This document shows, piece by piece, positions 34,356-45,598 of a stretch of 64,000 nucleotides of DNA (its first letter is position 1; every line of letters begins with the position of its first letter). Source of the stretch: Panicum virgatum (Eukaryota > Streptophyta > Magnoliopsida > Poales > Poaceae). The notes beneath the pieces are model-generated. The model was not told the origin of the DNA and did not search any database. It saw only the letters and a list, made by a program, of their open reading frames with translations. Made by a program: the position numbers and the translations under genes. The stretch lies in assembly GCF_016808335.1 (NCBI RefSeq), contig NC_053149.1:23287238-23351237 (forward strand), given 5' to 3'.

Positions 34356-34855
34356 ATATGTGTGTTCATTCCTCTACCCCTCCCCTTGTATTTATAGGAG
34401 GGAGCCACCCTGAGTTCGCAGCTCATCTCTGCAGAACCGAATTAAGCAAGCAACAGGGAGGCGCCATGTGGCAAAGTTGAGGCGGTGGGGCCCATTGGCC
34501 TGGTCGGCCGGCCTGGCAGTGGCCCCACCGACCTTCCCCTTTGGTCCACGTGTTCCTTCCTGGGCCCACTTGTCATTGGCACGGGTATGGGCTCTTGTAC
34601 TGTTGGTTTCTTGCTCTGGTGGGCCATCTATTCCACATTCTAACACGTGTCGCGTCCTGATTTGCTGGAGAGTTATGTCCTGGATTAAACCACACCATTA
34701 TACTGCAAAATCAGATGGAAATCATCTGCACATATTCTAGAACATCACTTGTGGAATTCGTTAGTAAATAAATCTATCCTAGCATTTATTCCACATTTTA
34801 GCCCCTTTTTATGCAGGAGTTGACGGTCAAAATTGGTCATTAGTGACCGTCAACA
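34356..34855 (-). mobile_element. Truncated left (3') LTR of the Athila-type element, unit II
   Basis: Matches the last 500 bp (in + coordinates) of the solo LTR at 26812-28087, starting at ATATGTGTGTTCATTCC and ending GACCGTCAACA. The other 770 bp are missing; it is joined to the Tat C2 interior across a few ambiguous bases (34351-34356). The same joint is at 53035-53041. Confidence 0.88.
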
Positions 34856-34869
34856 AGATCCCCCCACAC
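34856..34869 (-). other. Polypurine tract of Athila-type element, unit II
   Basis: On the minus strand AGTGTGGGGGGATCT immediately before the LTR start TGTTGACGG. Fixes the element's orientation as minus. Confidence 0.85.
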
Positions 34870-36208
34870 TTGGCCCTTTGCTCGTCCTGAGTAAAGGTCA
34901 GGATTGAGGTGAGCTAGTAGCTTCCTGATAGAATATCCTGCACAAAATTTATTTCATACCTTGCTCTTGCTTGTGAACTTGAATGTGTCTATCATGATAT
35001 CTTGAGTTGTTGAAGAACGGAATGATCTCGGCTTCAAGTGTCATCCTGTCATGTTGCCAGACTTGGGAAATTTTGAAAAATATTTTTATAAAATTGTTCA
35101 TGGTCTTACTCTCCTCCATGGGTCTCTTAGAGTCGCTCATAACTTCTTACCAGCACTCATCCCTATTTCACCTCACTGGTTTTGATGGTATATGTGGAGT
35201 CTCGGTGGATGAGGTAGAATGTCGTCTGCTTGGCCCAAATCTGTTGCAAGATCAAAAATTGGATCCACAGGTGCATAATCATGTTTACGACTGGTCAGGT
35301 TAGTGCACAGATAAATACATGCTCGTTTTCATGTCTGATTTTATTGCTGGGTCATGCTTCTTTGGCATGCCATCTTTTCTCTCTCTTTTTGTTTGGGGCA
35401 TGCTTCTTTGGCATGCCATCTTTTCATCTCTCTTTCTCTCTCTTTTTTTTGAATAAACATCATCAGACAGTATTTAAGGAGCACATGATTCATCTGAACA
35501 TAAAACCTAAAATCAAGTGCATAAACAGAGCAGAACCATGATGGGTCACAAAATTTGATAAAGCTCAATCATGTTGCCAAGAGACAGCATAGGATTTTTA
35601 TATGGCTCTGGTGGCATGGTGGATAAAGAGATAAGACCAAGAACTTAGTTTTCGTTTTTATAAATAAAATCCCAGACTGGTCAACATGAAAGAGACAAAC
35701 AACTTTAAACCAGTCATATCACGTTAGTCAACAACTAAGTATTATGGGTCCTATAAAATATGGTTCACAAACTTAAGCACAGCATGAAAAACATTTATGC
35801 AAAGGCATCTATCAAGAGCTCTTATTTAGCACATTTCTTAAATAGGTTCAAGATTTGAAAAGATATGCTCATGTTTAGAAATGCTAAAGGGAGGAAACAA
35901 GTGAGATAGTGCAAACTCATGAGTCGGAGCGGGAGGGGCACATGATGTGTAAATGTGATCGTGGACGTGTAGCGTCATGGGATCTCCCCCCACACTTTGT
36001 TTTCGACCTGCTCTTCGATCATAGACAAAACAAACCAAATATAAAAGATAATGGGGCTCTGCCGGCATTAACACCGGGGAGCCAAAGTTCACAAATCTGA
36101 ATGAAATAAAGACTGGGGCGCGACTAAACTGACCTAAACCTAAACGACTCGATTATGACTAGCGCCCAACTAAACCTATGATAACGAGAGGGGTCTTATC
36201 TAAGATCC
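34870..36208 (-). other. 3' untranslated region of the Athila-type element
   Basis: 1.3 kb without a supportable ORF. Contains a near-tandem repeat (CATGCTTCTTTGGCATGCCA at about 35356 and 35399) followed by CT-rich runs, and a second GGGGGG-containing purine tract at 35983-35995 resembling the LTR-adjacent one. Repeated in unit III at 53571-54910. Confidence 0.6.
35983..35995 (-). other. Second polypurine-tract-like motif
   Basis: TCTCCCCCCACAC on the + strand, i.e. GTGTGGGGGGAGA on the minus strand, 1.1 kb inside the LTR-adjacent tract and nearly identical to it; conserved in unit III at 54686-54698. Possible extra plus-strand primer site. Confidence 0.4.
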
Positions 36209-36943
36209 CTACTCAAAGTCTTGGATCCCTAGTGCCTTTGCTAGGCGATCCATCCTCTCATCAAGAAATTCGAGGTAAAGATCGAGGTCCCCTTGCAACT
36301 CTCTGACCTCCTCTCTTACCCTTTGCTGAGATGTGTCCAATCTAACATTGGCCATATGAGCTTTTGTAAGCTCATTGGAAAGTACCCTCATCTCAGACTT
36401 GTCTTGATAGTCTTCTGCTCTGGCCGGCGGTCTCACTCCAAAGATGGTGAGGCGTGGTTGGAGCGGCGGCTCATCAGGAGATATCTTGTTGCACCGATAA
36501 TCGTGGCTGATTATCTAACCCTCTTTTGTCACCCATGAGTGAACATATTCTTCATCGGGCATAAGTCTCGGCCCGGGTGTATTCTCATCTTGGAACAATC
36601 TGACCGCGAAAACCTCCAATTTCTTCTTGGAAGGCCTATTTCGCGATTTGCTTTGCCGTACCTCCTCTGGAAGCACTTCACTAGGCAATGGAGAACCACC
36701 AGTGGAGCCGGGAGCCGAGTGGGCCTGTGGGAAAGTTGGCCGCCCAAGGTGATCGGCTGACCTACCCCTAGCACCCCTTGGGTCCCTCCTTCTTGGGTTG
36801 CTTCGAGGTGTTGCTGGAGAGGTCATGGGCACCAAGAAGGCCTCTTCTTGAAGAGCCTCCACGAAGTATTGCTCCATAGGGCTCAGTGGAGGGTCTCGGC
36901 GGGATTTCGGTGCAATGTAGGGGACTATCTCCTTGTCGGCCAT
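36209..36943 (-). pseudogene. Third ORF of the Athila-type element, unit II
   Basis: Starts MADKEIVPYIAPKSRRDPP (ATG at 36943) and ends RMDRLAKALGIQDFE, about 244 codons with one TAG at about 36518-36520, where unit III has CAG (Gln). Pro/Arg-rich middle, then a C-terminal helix with heptad-like Leu/Val spacing (about the last 75 residues; LTKAHMANVRLDTSQQRVRE), probably a coiled coil. It sits between integrase and the 3' LTR, where Athila elements carry an env-like gene, but I see no signal peptide or membrane segment, so I do not call it env. In unit III it is split by a younger element. Upstream in-frame codons to 37102 lack an ATG start. Confidence 0.65.
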
Positions 36944-37208
36944 GGGTTGATGGTGATGGGATGCTGGTGGAAGCAATGGAGGTTTTGGGGAATAGATGGA
37001 AACAAGGTAGGGTTTCTGAGAGGAAGAAGAAGGGTACGAGACTCCTTTTTCTGGTCGCGAAACGCCGTCATTCTTCGTGGGGTTGGACTCTAGGTGGGTC
37101 AAGGAGGCCGTGCCCCGAAACTAGGCCTCACTGGGGCTAGCCCAGGCTCGGTCGACCTATAGGTCAGTCGACCTAGGCTGGGCCCTAGTGGGCCCCAGCT
37201 TGCGCGGG
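36944..37208 (-). other. Spacer between integrase and third ORF
   Basis: GC-rich intergenic stretch (CCTAGGTCGACTGACC-type repeats near 37150-37175). No gene supported. Confidence 0.5.
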
Positions 37209-39266
37209 TCAACTGGTAGGACTATGTGTTTGAGAGTTGGGATGGGCCCTCCTACCCTTTTGACCTATATGGCTCTTTTTGAACATAAGTACGGGATCGA
37301 CTAAGTCAATCACTTCTACCTCTTCATCAAGAGCTTTATGATGGTCTAGGAAAAGCTTGAGTCGTTGACCGTTTACCTTAAAGGTGTTACCATCATCATC
37401 TTGTACCGTGATGGCTCCATGTGATGATGTGTCGATGACGCGATACGGTCCTTGCCATTTGCTCCTTTGTTTCCCATGACCAAATAACTTGACCCTAGAG
37501 TTAAAGAGTAATACCTTGTCTCCAGGATTGAAACTCTTAGGCTTCAATCGCATATCATGCCATCTCTTGGTTCTCTCTTTGTAAATTGAGGCACTATGAT
37601 AAGCTTTATCTCTCCATTCTTCCAATTCCAAGATTTGATGCTTCCTGTATTCTCCAGATATTTTAAGATCCATATTCCACTTCCGGATAGCCCAATGCGC
37701 TCTATGCTCCAACTCCACGGGTAAGTGGCAAGTTTTCCCGTAGACAAGCTGGTAGGGTGACATTCCAATGGGTGTCTTGTATGCTGTACGGTATGCCCAC
37801 AGTGCATCCAGTAGTCTCAGCTTCCATCCCCTCCCCATCTCGTTCACGGTCTTTTGCAAAATATTCTTAATCTGCTTATTGGATGTCTCTACTTGACCGC
37901 TAGTCTGAGGGTGATACGGAGTCGCGATGTTGTGCCATGTCCCTAGTTCGTTGAGAAAGTTCCGGAAGGCCGAGTCAATGAATTGTGACCCTCCGTCACT
38001 GATTACCATCTGTGGTGTGCCAAACCTTGGAAAGATAATCTCATGGAACATCTTACGGGCATGCTTTGCATCTGCGGCTCTGCATGGCATGGCCTCGACC
38101 CATTTGGAGACGTAATCTTGGGCGACTAGAATATACTCGCATCCTTTGGATCTTACAAAAGGTCCCATATAATCAATACCCCAGACATCAAAAAGTTCGA
38201 CCTGAAGATTGTAGTTCAGGGGCATTGAGTCACGGGCTGTGATCCCTCCATGCCTTTGGCAGTTTGGACATCTACGGATGAAGTTCTTTGTACCTTCGTA
38301 CATAGATGGCCAATAGAAGCCACTCTGCCAGATTTTCGCTTGAGTGCGAAATACACCAAGGTGACCTCCATATGGTGCTGCATGGCATTTCTCTATGATC
38401 TTCTGTCCTTCTGCCGTAGGTACACAACGTCTGAGTAACCCATCTGCACAGACTCGGTACAGATATGGTGCATCCCATAGGTGGCATCTGCTCTCCTGTA
38501 CTAGCTTCTTTTTGCTTTCCCCTGGGGGTATATACCCCGAAACCATAAGGTTTATGATATTCGCATACCAGGGGTGCGAAGCTGTTACTTTGAGAAGCAT
38601 ATTATCCCATAGGAAATCATTTATCGGCGGGTCTTGGGTATTCGTATTGGTCATACACGATAAATGATCCGCCACTGAATTCTCTACTCCTTTCTTATCT
38701 TTAATTTCCAAATCAAACTCTTGGAGTAGGAGAATCCATCTGATCAACCTTGGTCTAGCATCCTTTTTAGTGAAGAGGTACTTGAGTGCGGCATGGTCTG
38801 TATAGACGATGACCTTGGTACCCACTAAATAGGATCTAAACTTGTCGATAGCGAAGACAACTGCTAGGAGCTCATTTTCTGTTGTGGCATAGTTGAACTG
38901 AGCTCCAATGAGTGTCTTGCTTACGTACGCGATCGCGTGATGCTTCTTATCCTTGGTTTGACCAAGTACGGCCCGCACCTCATAGTCACTAGCATCACAC
39001 ATGATCTCGAATGGGAGCTTCCAATCTGGGGGTTGAATGATTGGAGCTGAGATGAGTGCCTTTTTGAGTGTGTCAAAGGCTTTATGGCACTCATCTGTGA
39101 ATTGAAAAGAAACGTCCTTGGCTAGTAGACTTGTGAGGGGTCTAGCAATCTGGGAGAAGTTTGCATTGAACCTTCGATAGAATCCGGCATGGTCAAGGAA
39201 GCTTCTGATTCCTTTCACATTGATGGGAGGCGGAAGTTGTTCAATAACTTCAATCTTCGCCTTCAC
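37209..39266 (-). pseudogene. pol: RT C-terminus, RNase H and integrase, Athila-type element, unit II
   Basis: 685 codons open. Starts with the RT thumb/connection ([20 protein letters not shown]), then RNase H ([59 protein letters not shown] present), integrase zinc finger ([15 protein letters not shown] ... CPNCQRHG), DDE core ([38 protein letters not shown]) and a C-terminal SH3-like part ([20 protein letters not shown]). Athila lineage by these motifs. It no longer joins the RT in frame: a short deletion lies at about 39260. A replaced start; translation would have been as Gag-Pol. Confidence 0.9.
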
Positions 39267-40026
39267 GGACCATGAACTGACATTTCTCCCAGTTGAGGAT
39301 CAGGTCCTTCTCTTGGCATCTTTGCAAGACTTTGTCTAAATTCTCCAGACAATGATTGAAGGTCGTCCCATAGACCGAGAAGTTGTCCATGAAGACTTCC
39401 ATAATTTCTTCGATCATGTCAGAAAAAATGGACATCATGCACCTTTGGAACGACGCGGGTGTGTTACATAACCCAAACGACATTCGTCGATAGGCATATG
39501 TTCCATAAGGGCATGTGAACGTGGTCTTGCTCTGATCTTCGGGATGGATGGGTATTTGATGGTAACCAGAATAACCATCAAGGAAACAAAAGTAGGAGTG
39601 CTTCACCAATCGCTCTAACATCTCATCGATGAAAGGTAGTGGGAAGTGATCCTTCTTAGTAGCCTTGTTGAGTTTTCTGTAATCTATAGACATCCTCCAT
39701 CCCGTGACGGTTCATTGAGGAATTAGCTCATTCTTGCTATTTTCCACCACCGTCATGCCTCCTTTCTTGGGCACGACTTGGACTGGGCTTACCCACTCAC
39801 TATGCGGAACAGGATATATAATTCTAGCATCTAGGAGTTTAAGAACCTCTTTCTTCACCACCTCCCTCATAGCATTGTTCATCCTTCTTTGGGGTTCCCT
39901 AGAAGGTGTTATTGCGGGATCCAATGGGATTCGGTGGGTGCAGAGGGCAGGATTAATGCCCTTGAGGTCTTGTAGGGTATAGCCTAAGACTGATCGATGC
40001 TTCTCTAGAACAGCGACGAGCTAATT
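39250..40026 (-). pseudogene. pol: RT domain, Athila-type element, unit II
   Basis: Reads EVLKLLDARIIYPVPHSEWV, PKKGGMTVVENSKNELIPQ, a stop near 39714, then SIDYRKLNKATKKDHFPLPF, YLDGYSG-type [36 protein letters not shown] and the catalytic box VFMDNFSVYG: the second catalytic Asp (FMDD in the relative at 55200-62144) is Asn here. Conserved sequence between ..CQFMVREG and the thumb is deleted. The N-terminal side is cut at 40026 by the solo LTR; the frame resumes at 42745. Confidence 0.87.
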
Positions 40027-40541
40027 TGTGGCAAAACCAGTCTGAATTATACCAGTTTAAGTGTACTAAACACCTAAAAGCACTTCAACCGATATAATTA
40101 CTGGTATGTCGGGTAAAATCTCGATAAAACCACTTGATACCGGATCGTAACACAAGTATACATCCCGCACGAAGGCGAGTCAGAGATACAACAATCCACA
40201 ATATTTTATATCACATAGATAAGAAGTATAATTATATCAAAGTTTTGTAGCTAACAAGCCGAAGCTTTAGCTTTTACAGATTTATTTTGGCAGAAACTAG
40301 AGAAGTTTTATAGAAACAAACTATAAGAAAAGGATTCTGAAGCGGAAAGTAAAATACGAATATCTAGAGACATCGTAGAGATGATGTCAAGATAAGCCTA
40401 GACGTGACATCATTTATCTGAACCATAGCTGATAGATGGTTCCTATTCCATCGTCCAGCCAGCAGGTGAAGCACTAGGACAAGTCATACTATTGTTGTGA
40501 TCATCAGAAGGCATTCCTGAAAAACAAGATCACAGGCAAGT

Positions 40542-40561
40542 CTGAGTATACTAATACTCAG
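40542..40561 (-). promoter_or_regulatory. Conserved short hairpin in the LTR
   Basis: CTGAGTA/TACTCAG stem (7 bp) with a six-base loop, about 515 bp before the LTR end on the minus strand; counterpart of 7477-7498 and 16417-16438. Confidence 0.5.
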
Positions 40562-40639
40562 CAAGACTGACCCGGGGAAAGGTATAAAACATCCCTTTAA
40601 CTAGACATGCAAAGTTTTGTGAAGGCTCTGGAGTTTATT

Positions 40640-40778
40640 TGCTGAAAAGCAATAAAGAGTAGGTCCTTAATTTCAGAGTTCGGGGCTTCAGTTAATTCAA
40701 CGTTGGCCTGAGCTTCAGAAGAAAAATCCCCGTCTGGATCCTGGGTGAACTCGTATTTGTCGTCGGCTAACGATATTT
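40640..40778 (-). CDS. Putative small exon inside the LTR (LADD.YE motif)
   Basis: Minus-strand acceptor ..CATATAG ends at 40779; after two bases of a split codon it reads ISLADDKYEFTQDPDG, then ..SSEAQANVELTEAP. Same phase and core as 6413 and 15372. The 3' limit is approximate because this LTR has lost the following segment. Confidence 0.38.
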
Positions 40779-42744
40779 CTATATGTAATGCAGTAAAAGT
40801 AAATTAGTGAAGTGCTTGAGTATAGCTTTCCTTCACTAAAGAGTTGAAAATTAAATCAAACAAACAATCATTCAATATTTTCTACTGGGCAGTCATTTAT
40901 GGAGTAGAAAAGAAACATAAGGAACTCCATAAATAACAAAACTGACTACCCTAAGAACATGGTTTGAAGTTAAAGAAAAAGAAAAGGTGATTTATTTCAA
41001 AATAAGTCACAAAAAGGTTTTTAAATAAATCTTTAAAGTACATTTTAAAAGCATAAAATATAGTCTACTAATATATTTTGAAGAGTTTTGAAAAAAAACT
41101 TGACATGCTTACAAAGTCACATGTTCAAAACTTATTTGAAATAAAATCCCAAAATAAAAGATCAAGTTTAAAAGACCTATAAACTAATTTTATTTTTAAA
41201 ACTTACCACACAAAGTTTCATAACAAAAACATAGCATCATCATATAGAACTATTCACAAGGAGCAAAACAAAATTTATTTGGCATTTTTCTGATTTTTCT
41301 AGCATTTACTAGGAATTATCAAAGTTCGCACATAAAATAAAGAAAAGAGGTTTTGATTATTACTGCAAGGTTTCTGGAATCAAATGATTCCTTGCAAAAA
41401 GGCCCTTGGCCGGTTTGGGAAGGGGAGCAGGGAAGGGGGCGGCCGGATCCTGGCGGAGTGGGTCGCCGGCGGCGAGCCAGAGATGGGGAAATAGGAAAAG
41501 GAGGTCGGGGTGCACCTCTGGGCACTTGCGGCGTGGTTCGGGATGGTCTGAGGCGCTGACTCCGCGAGCTCCGGCGATCGGCGGCGAGCTGCGTCGGTGA
41601 AGGTGGTGCTCCGGTGAGCTACAGCGGAGGGGATCGGGCTGAGGAGTACCAGTGAAGCAAGAGGAAGGTGTTGGTGAGTTTAATTTAGGCCGAGCCGTGG
41701 TGAAGGAGTGGCTACGCGTGCGAGCAGGGGCGGCGGCGCTAATGGCGGGCGGGGCGACGGCGTTTTGGTGACTCCGGGGTGAAAAAGTGGAAGGGAAGCG
41801 ACTAGGGAGCTTCGGTGGGACTTTAGGGAGGTGGTAGTGCTGCGAATTTGAGCGCTAAGGGGTGGAGGGTGGCTGTCTGCGGCGAGCTCCAAGCTCAGTT
41901 AGTAATGGCGGCAGCGATGGTGGTGGATGGTGGCACAGGAGCTCCGGTCGGGCTTTTATAGGCCAGCAGGAGGAGGGATGAGCATCAGGGAAGGTTTGGG
42001 GATGATCTCGGCTGGAGAGGAGGTGAAATCGGGGATGACGGTGTGCTCCCGTGGGCGGCCGGCGGCGTGGCATGCACGGGTGGCGTGGCACGCGTGCAGA
42101 GCAATAGCAGAGATGGGGAGAAGGCGGCGGGAGGCTTGCGCGTAGCACGTGGAGGCGGCGCGGGGTCCTGGGGGCGGGGAAACGGCGGCAGGGGCTCAAA
42201 CGGCGGCGCCGGCGATGTGGGGCGGCGCCCCTGCTTTCCAGCCGCGGGAGAAAGAAGAAAAACAGTGGGTGGATCTTTTTGTAATTACTGATAAGTCCAA
42301 GGGCTGAAACGAAAACTAAAATTTCCCACTGTTCTAGAGCTCAAATGAAAAAGTGCCCAACATGAAAATTGTTCCATTTTTCAAGATCTATAACTTTCAT
42401 GTTATGCAGATCTTCACTAGATCAAAGGTTTTGAAAATATTTTTATAATTTTGAAAGAGCACTATTCCAATAAGGGAGAAAATACTTTTTATGGTAAAAT
42501 TTCTATACTTTTGGACTCAAATGCAATAATTCTACTAAAATAATTATTTTTAGCATATTTTCAATAAGACCCATATCAAAGTTGAAAATACTTTTCAAGT
42601 CAAAACTTTTTGCAACAAAGTACTTATAATTTTTCCCAATTACCAAAATACCCCTAGTTTTGCACAGAATAATTTTTAACTATGAAACATGCACCAAATC
42701 CACACATTAAACCCTAATTTAACAGTTAGACACCTGAGGTGTCA

Positions 42745-43462
42745 AATTATTCGTCTCCTCTTCTGAAAGTTTGTCACTGATGATTACAGGAGACTCTACA
42801 TCGCTATTCAGGAAGGCGTATCTAAGCGCTGAAGGTAAAGGCTTTAGCTCAATCGGAGGTCGTGATGGCTTCTCAGTCGCGAGCAGTTCAGAAGTATCAC
42901 CGGGTTCTTCTTCTGCATCGCTGACTTCTTCCGGCATTATCTCGATATCCTCCTCGAGGTTCGAGTCAACAAACTCGAAGGTGGAAGTGGCCATTATTTC
43001 CTCGATTGGTTCTGGAATAGGGAGATCTTCCACAGAACATGTTAATGCTCGATCCATGGGGATGTGGATTGTGTCCTTCCCTAACTTAATGTTCAAACAT
43101 CCATCCTTAGGGACATCCGAAAAGAGGGCTTTAAGTGGATGTCCTATCAAGAAGTCGAAGTTGAGGTCTTCGAAGACGTGAAAGTTCAGACGGATTTTAA
43201 CATCATTGTGCCATAATGGCACATTGGTGATTATCCCGTAGCTGCTTGTAAGAGAATCAGAAGGTCTCCTGAGCTGTCTGTCTGTCGGAGTGAGTTTGTA
43301 ATTGCCTAGGAAGACTAATGCAAACTCATCTGACATGAGATTAGCTCCAATAGCGGGACTATAGAGAGCATCCACATTTTGATCTTGTAGGTGGCAACAG
43401 AATGATGTGGAGAGGAGTTTAAATAAATTGGAGATACGGATGACTCTCCTTCCTGCAGCCAT
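42745..43462 (-). pseudogene. pol: Protease-like region, Athila-type element, unit II
   Basis: ATG at 43462 (MAAGRRVIRISNLFKLLSTS). The retropepsin fold is suggested by ALYSPAIGANLMS (the place of the active-site loop, without DSGA), YGIITNVPLWHNDVKIRLNF and FDFLIGHPLKALF. In Athila-like relatives this loop is often degenerate. Followed by an acidic linker (NLEEDIEIMPEEVSDAEEEP) and KPLPSALRYAFLNSD, the start of pol. Interrupted at 42744 by the solo LTR. Confidence 0.75.
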
Positions 43463-43569
43463 TCGTTGCTGATCAATGTTGTCAACTCTTGAACTGTCTC
43501 CCGAAGAAAGTTCTCTTCTAAAGGATCAGTAGGAGTGACATGGCTTGGTGGTTGCTTCTGGCAGAAGTA

Positions 43570-44340
43570 TCATGAAGTATTACCGAAATATTCAAAGATA
43601 TCCGGCTCGATACTTCGGAGAAATTCCGGAGGTAGAGGGTCTTCTTCCTCCGATATTTCAGATTTATGTTCAGGCACAGTTTCATAGGTCGAATCTACTG
43701 ATAGGCTTTCAGGGGGTTCTGATTCGATTTCTGAAGGCTCCGCTTGATGCATCTCGGGCTCTGTGGGAACTGGCTCGTGGATACAAACGAAAGAGGTTCT
43801 GTCCAAGATTTTGTCCAGGACTTCCCTACTTTCGGTTGGGGTGAGATGAGCAAAAGATTCTCCAGAGGTAAGATCGCGATGGTGTGCAGACTCCTTGTCA
43901 AGACTAGCATAAAAATGCTGGAGCAATAAATGCTCGGGTAATGACAAGTCTGGGCCTGATTTCACCAATAGGGTAAATCTAGCCCAAGCTACACCGATTG
44001 ATTCCTTATCATTCTGAGCACATATTCGTGAAAGCGGAAAGAATGCAGAACAAAATATGTCCCGAAGTTCAATCCAACTTCCATTCACACAGCCTACGAC
44101 ACGAATATACCATTGCTTCGCTTCTCCCGAAATTTTCTTGCATGAACACACTTGCTCAAACTCACGCAGATGATGGTAGGGATTTTCAAAATCCCTTCCT
44201 AAAAAGGAATTTTCCTGAACAAAGGCTATGTAGACTGAGTCGAGTTCATAGCTAGTAGAAAGAATTGAGTCAGCAGAGGATGCTGGCTCATAGAACTCAC
44301 TCTTGGGTGAAGAGAGCTGTAAAAGAGATAGCTGCTCCAT
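43570..44340 (-). pseudogene. gag: gag of the Athila-type element, unit II
   Basis: ATG at 44340 (MEQLSLLQLSSPKSEFYEPA). Core motif FENPYHHLREFEQVCSCKKI, then AKQWYIRVVGCVNGSWIELR and LPEHLLLQHFYASLDKESAH, as in Athila gag; acidic C-terminus ending EYFGNTS at 43570. A frame change separates it from the protease region at 43462. Start chosen at ATG 44340, since the longer frame begins with TTG. Confidence 0.82.
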
Positions 44341-44424
44341 GGGTAGCGGGGGTTGAGGTAGAATCAAAGGAAAAGAAAAAGAATATACGAGGACGACTAA
44401 GTCCGCAGATAATGTAGCTACCGT

Positions 44425-44442
44425 TCCCCGGCAACGGCACCA
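44425..44442 (-). other. Primer-binding site of the Athila-type element
   Basis: On the minus strand TGGTGCCGTTGCCGGGGA, 7 bp after the LTR end; one base from TGGCGCCGTTGCCGGGGA, the tRNA-Asp site usual in Athila elements. Confidence 0.85.
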
Positions 44443-45598
44443 GAAAGTTTGTTGGAATTTTGTAACGTCACGAATAAAATCCGCAAACGCATGGATACCG
44501 CTGTAGCTTTCACCTAGGAGTATTCCAGGGTATCGTATCCACTAGGGAACGTGAGTACGCTATCTACAGGTTCAGGCTCATCCAAGGACACACACGCCGG
44601 TGTGGGGAAGATAGAAGAGAGGACTTTCTATATCTAGAATCTATGCCTAGAAGAAGAGATCACGTCGCCGTTATACTTCGAGCTAAAGGTATCGACCGGC
44701 TTATACAAGCCGATAGCTCCAATATAATGCTCTATCCAATATCCGAACATGGAGGATTACGAGAAGGCTCGAACAGGGCTGTCACCACCTACCGGCTACC
44801 TCTACAAACCGTGGGACTATCAGACAACTGAGTGGTATAGTCCAGCCTAGACACCACGTCTGCGCCTTTCCCTACTAACCTTAGCCCTGGCCAAGGCTAC
44901 CCTTTTCTATCCGGGGTCTTAAGCTAAGATCAAATGTTACTCGCTAGCATACACATCAACTAATATAAGGCAGATATGATAACTTGCAATCTAGACTCTA
45001 ATTCCAAATAAACAAACAAAGAAAGTCTCGAACACTTACAACCGAATAAGCATATGTCAAGGTACAAGCGGAGAAGAGTGCCGATAGACCCGGCACTTCC
45101 GCCGACTCCTCCTCACTCTCCTCCTCTTCTTCTACACCTCATAGTCTACCTAAGCATCTAGGATGAAGGTCTCAAGCTCCAAGGGAGAAAGGTGAGTTGA
45201 GAGGATGTGATATGTGTGTTCATTCCTCTACCCCTCTCCTTGTATTTATAGGAGGGAGCCACCCCGAGTTCGCAGCTCATCTCTGCAGAACCGACTTAAG
45301 CAAGCAACAGGGAGGTACCACATGGCAAAGTTGAGGCGGTGGGGCCCATGGACCTGGGCGGCCGACCAGTAGGTCGGCCGGCCTGGCAGTGGCCCCACCG
45401 ACCTTCCCCTTTAGTCCACGTGTTCCTTCCTGAGCCCACTTGTCATTGGCACGGGTATGGGCTCTTGTCCTATCGGTTTCTTGCTCTGGTGGGCCATCTA
45501 TTCCACATTCTGACACGTGTTGCGTCCTGATTTGCTGGAGCGTTATGTCCTGGATTAAACCACACCATTATACTGCAAAATCAGCTGGAAATCACTTA

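Larger units (their letters stand above)
40027..42744 (-). mobile_element. Solo LTR (2.7 kb, minus strand) inside the Athila-type pol
   Basis: On the minus strand it starts TGACACCTCAGGTGTC (42744) and ends GGTTTTGCCACA (40027), like the LTRs at 3604 and 13223. Flanks share AATT (TAATT at 40022; AATTA at 42745). No internal region. GC-rich U3/R part at 41380-42260 with many spurious ORFs. Contains the LAD..YE exon (40778 down) and the hairpin at 40542-40561. Shorter than relatives: the region with GGTCGCGGTGTG is missing. The broken polyprotein reads ..SEEETNN before and ..LVAVLEKHRSV after it. Confidence 0.83.

Noticed and set aside
36515..37102. Longer version of the third ORF starting at 37102
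   Set aside because: The first codon is TTG and the sequence before 36943 is not conserved as protein; the ATG at 36943 is preferred.
36944..37208. CCTAGGTCGACTGACC-type repeats as a functional site
   Set aside because: Short, degenerate repeat in an element spacer, partly deleted in unit III; no evidence of function.
41319..42291. GC-rich ORFs on both strands as genes
   Set aside because: They lie in the GC-rich U3/R part of the minus-strand solo LTR at 40027-42744; same reasoning.
42719..43462. Protease-like region as a host aspartic protease or regulatory gene
   Set aside because: It is continuous with Athila gag upstream and with pol after removal of the solo LTR, and the active-site Asp motif is absent.
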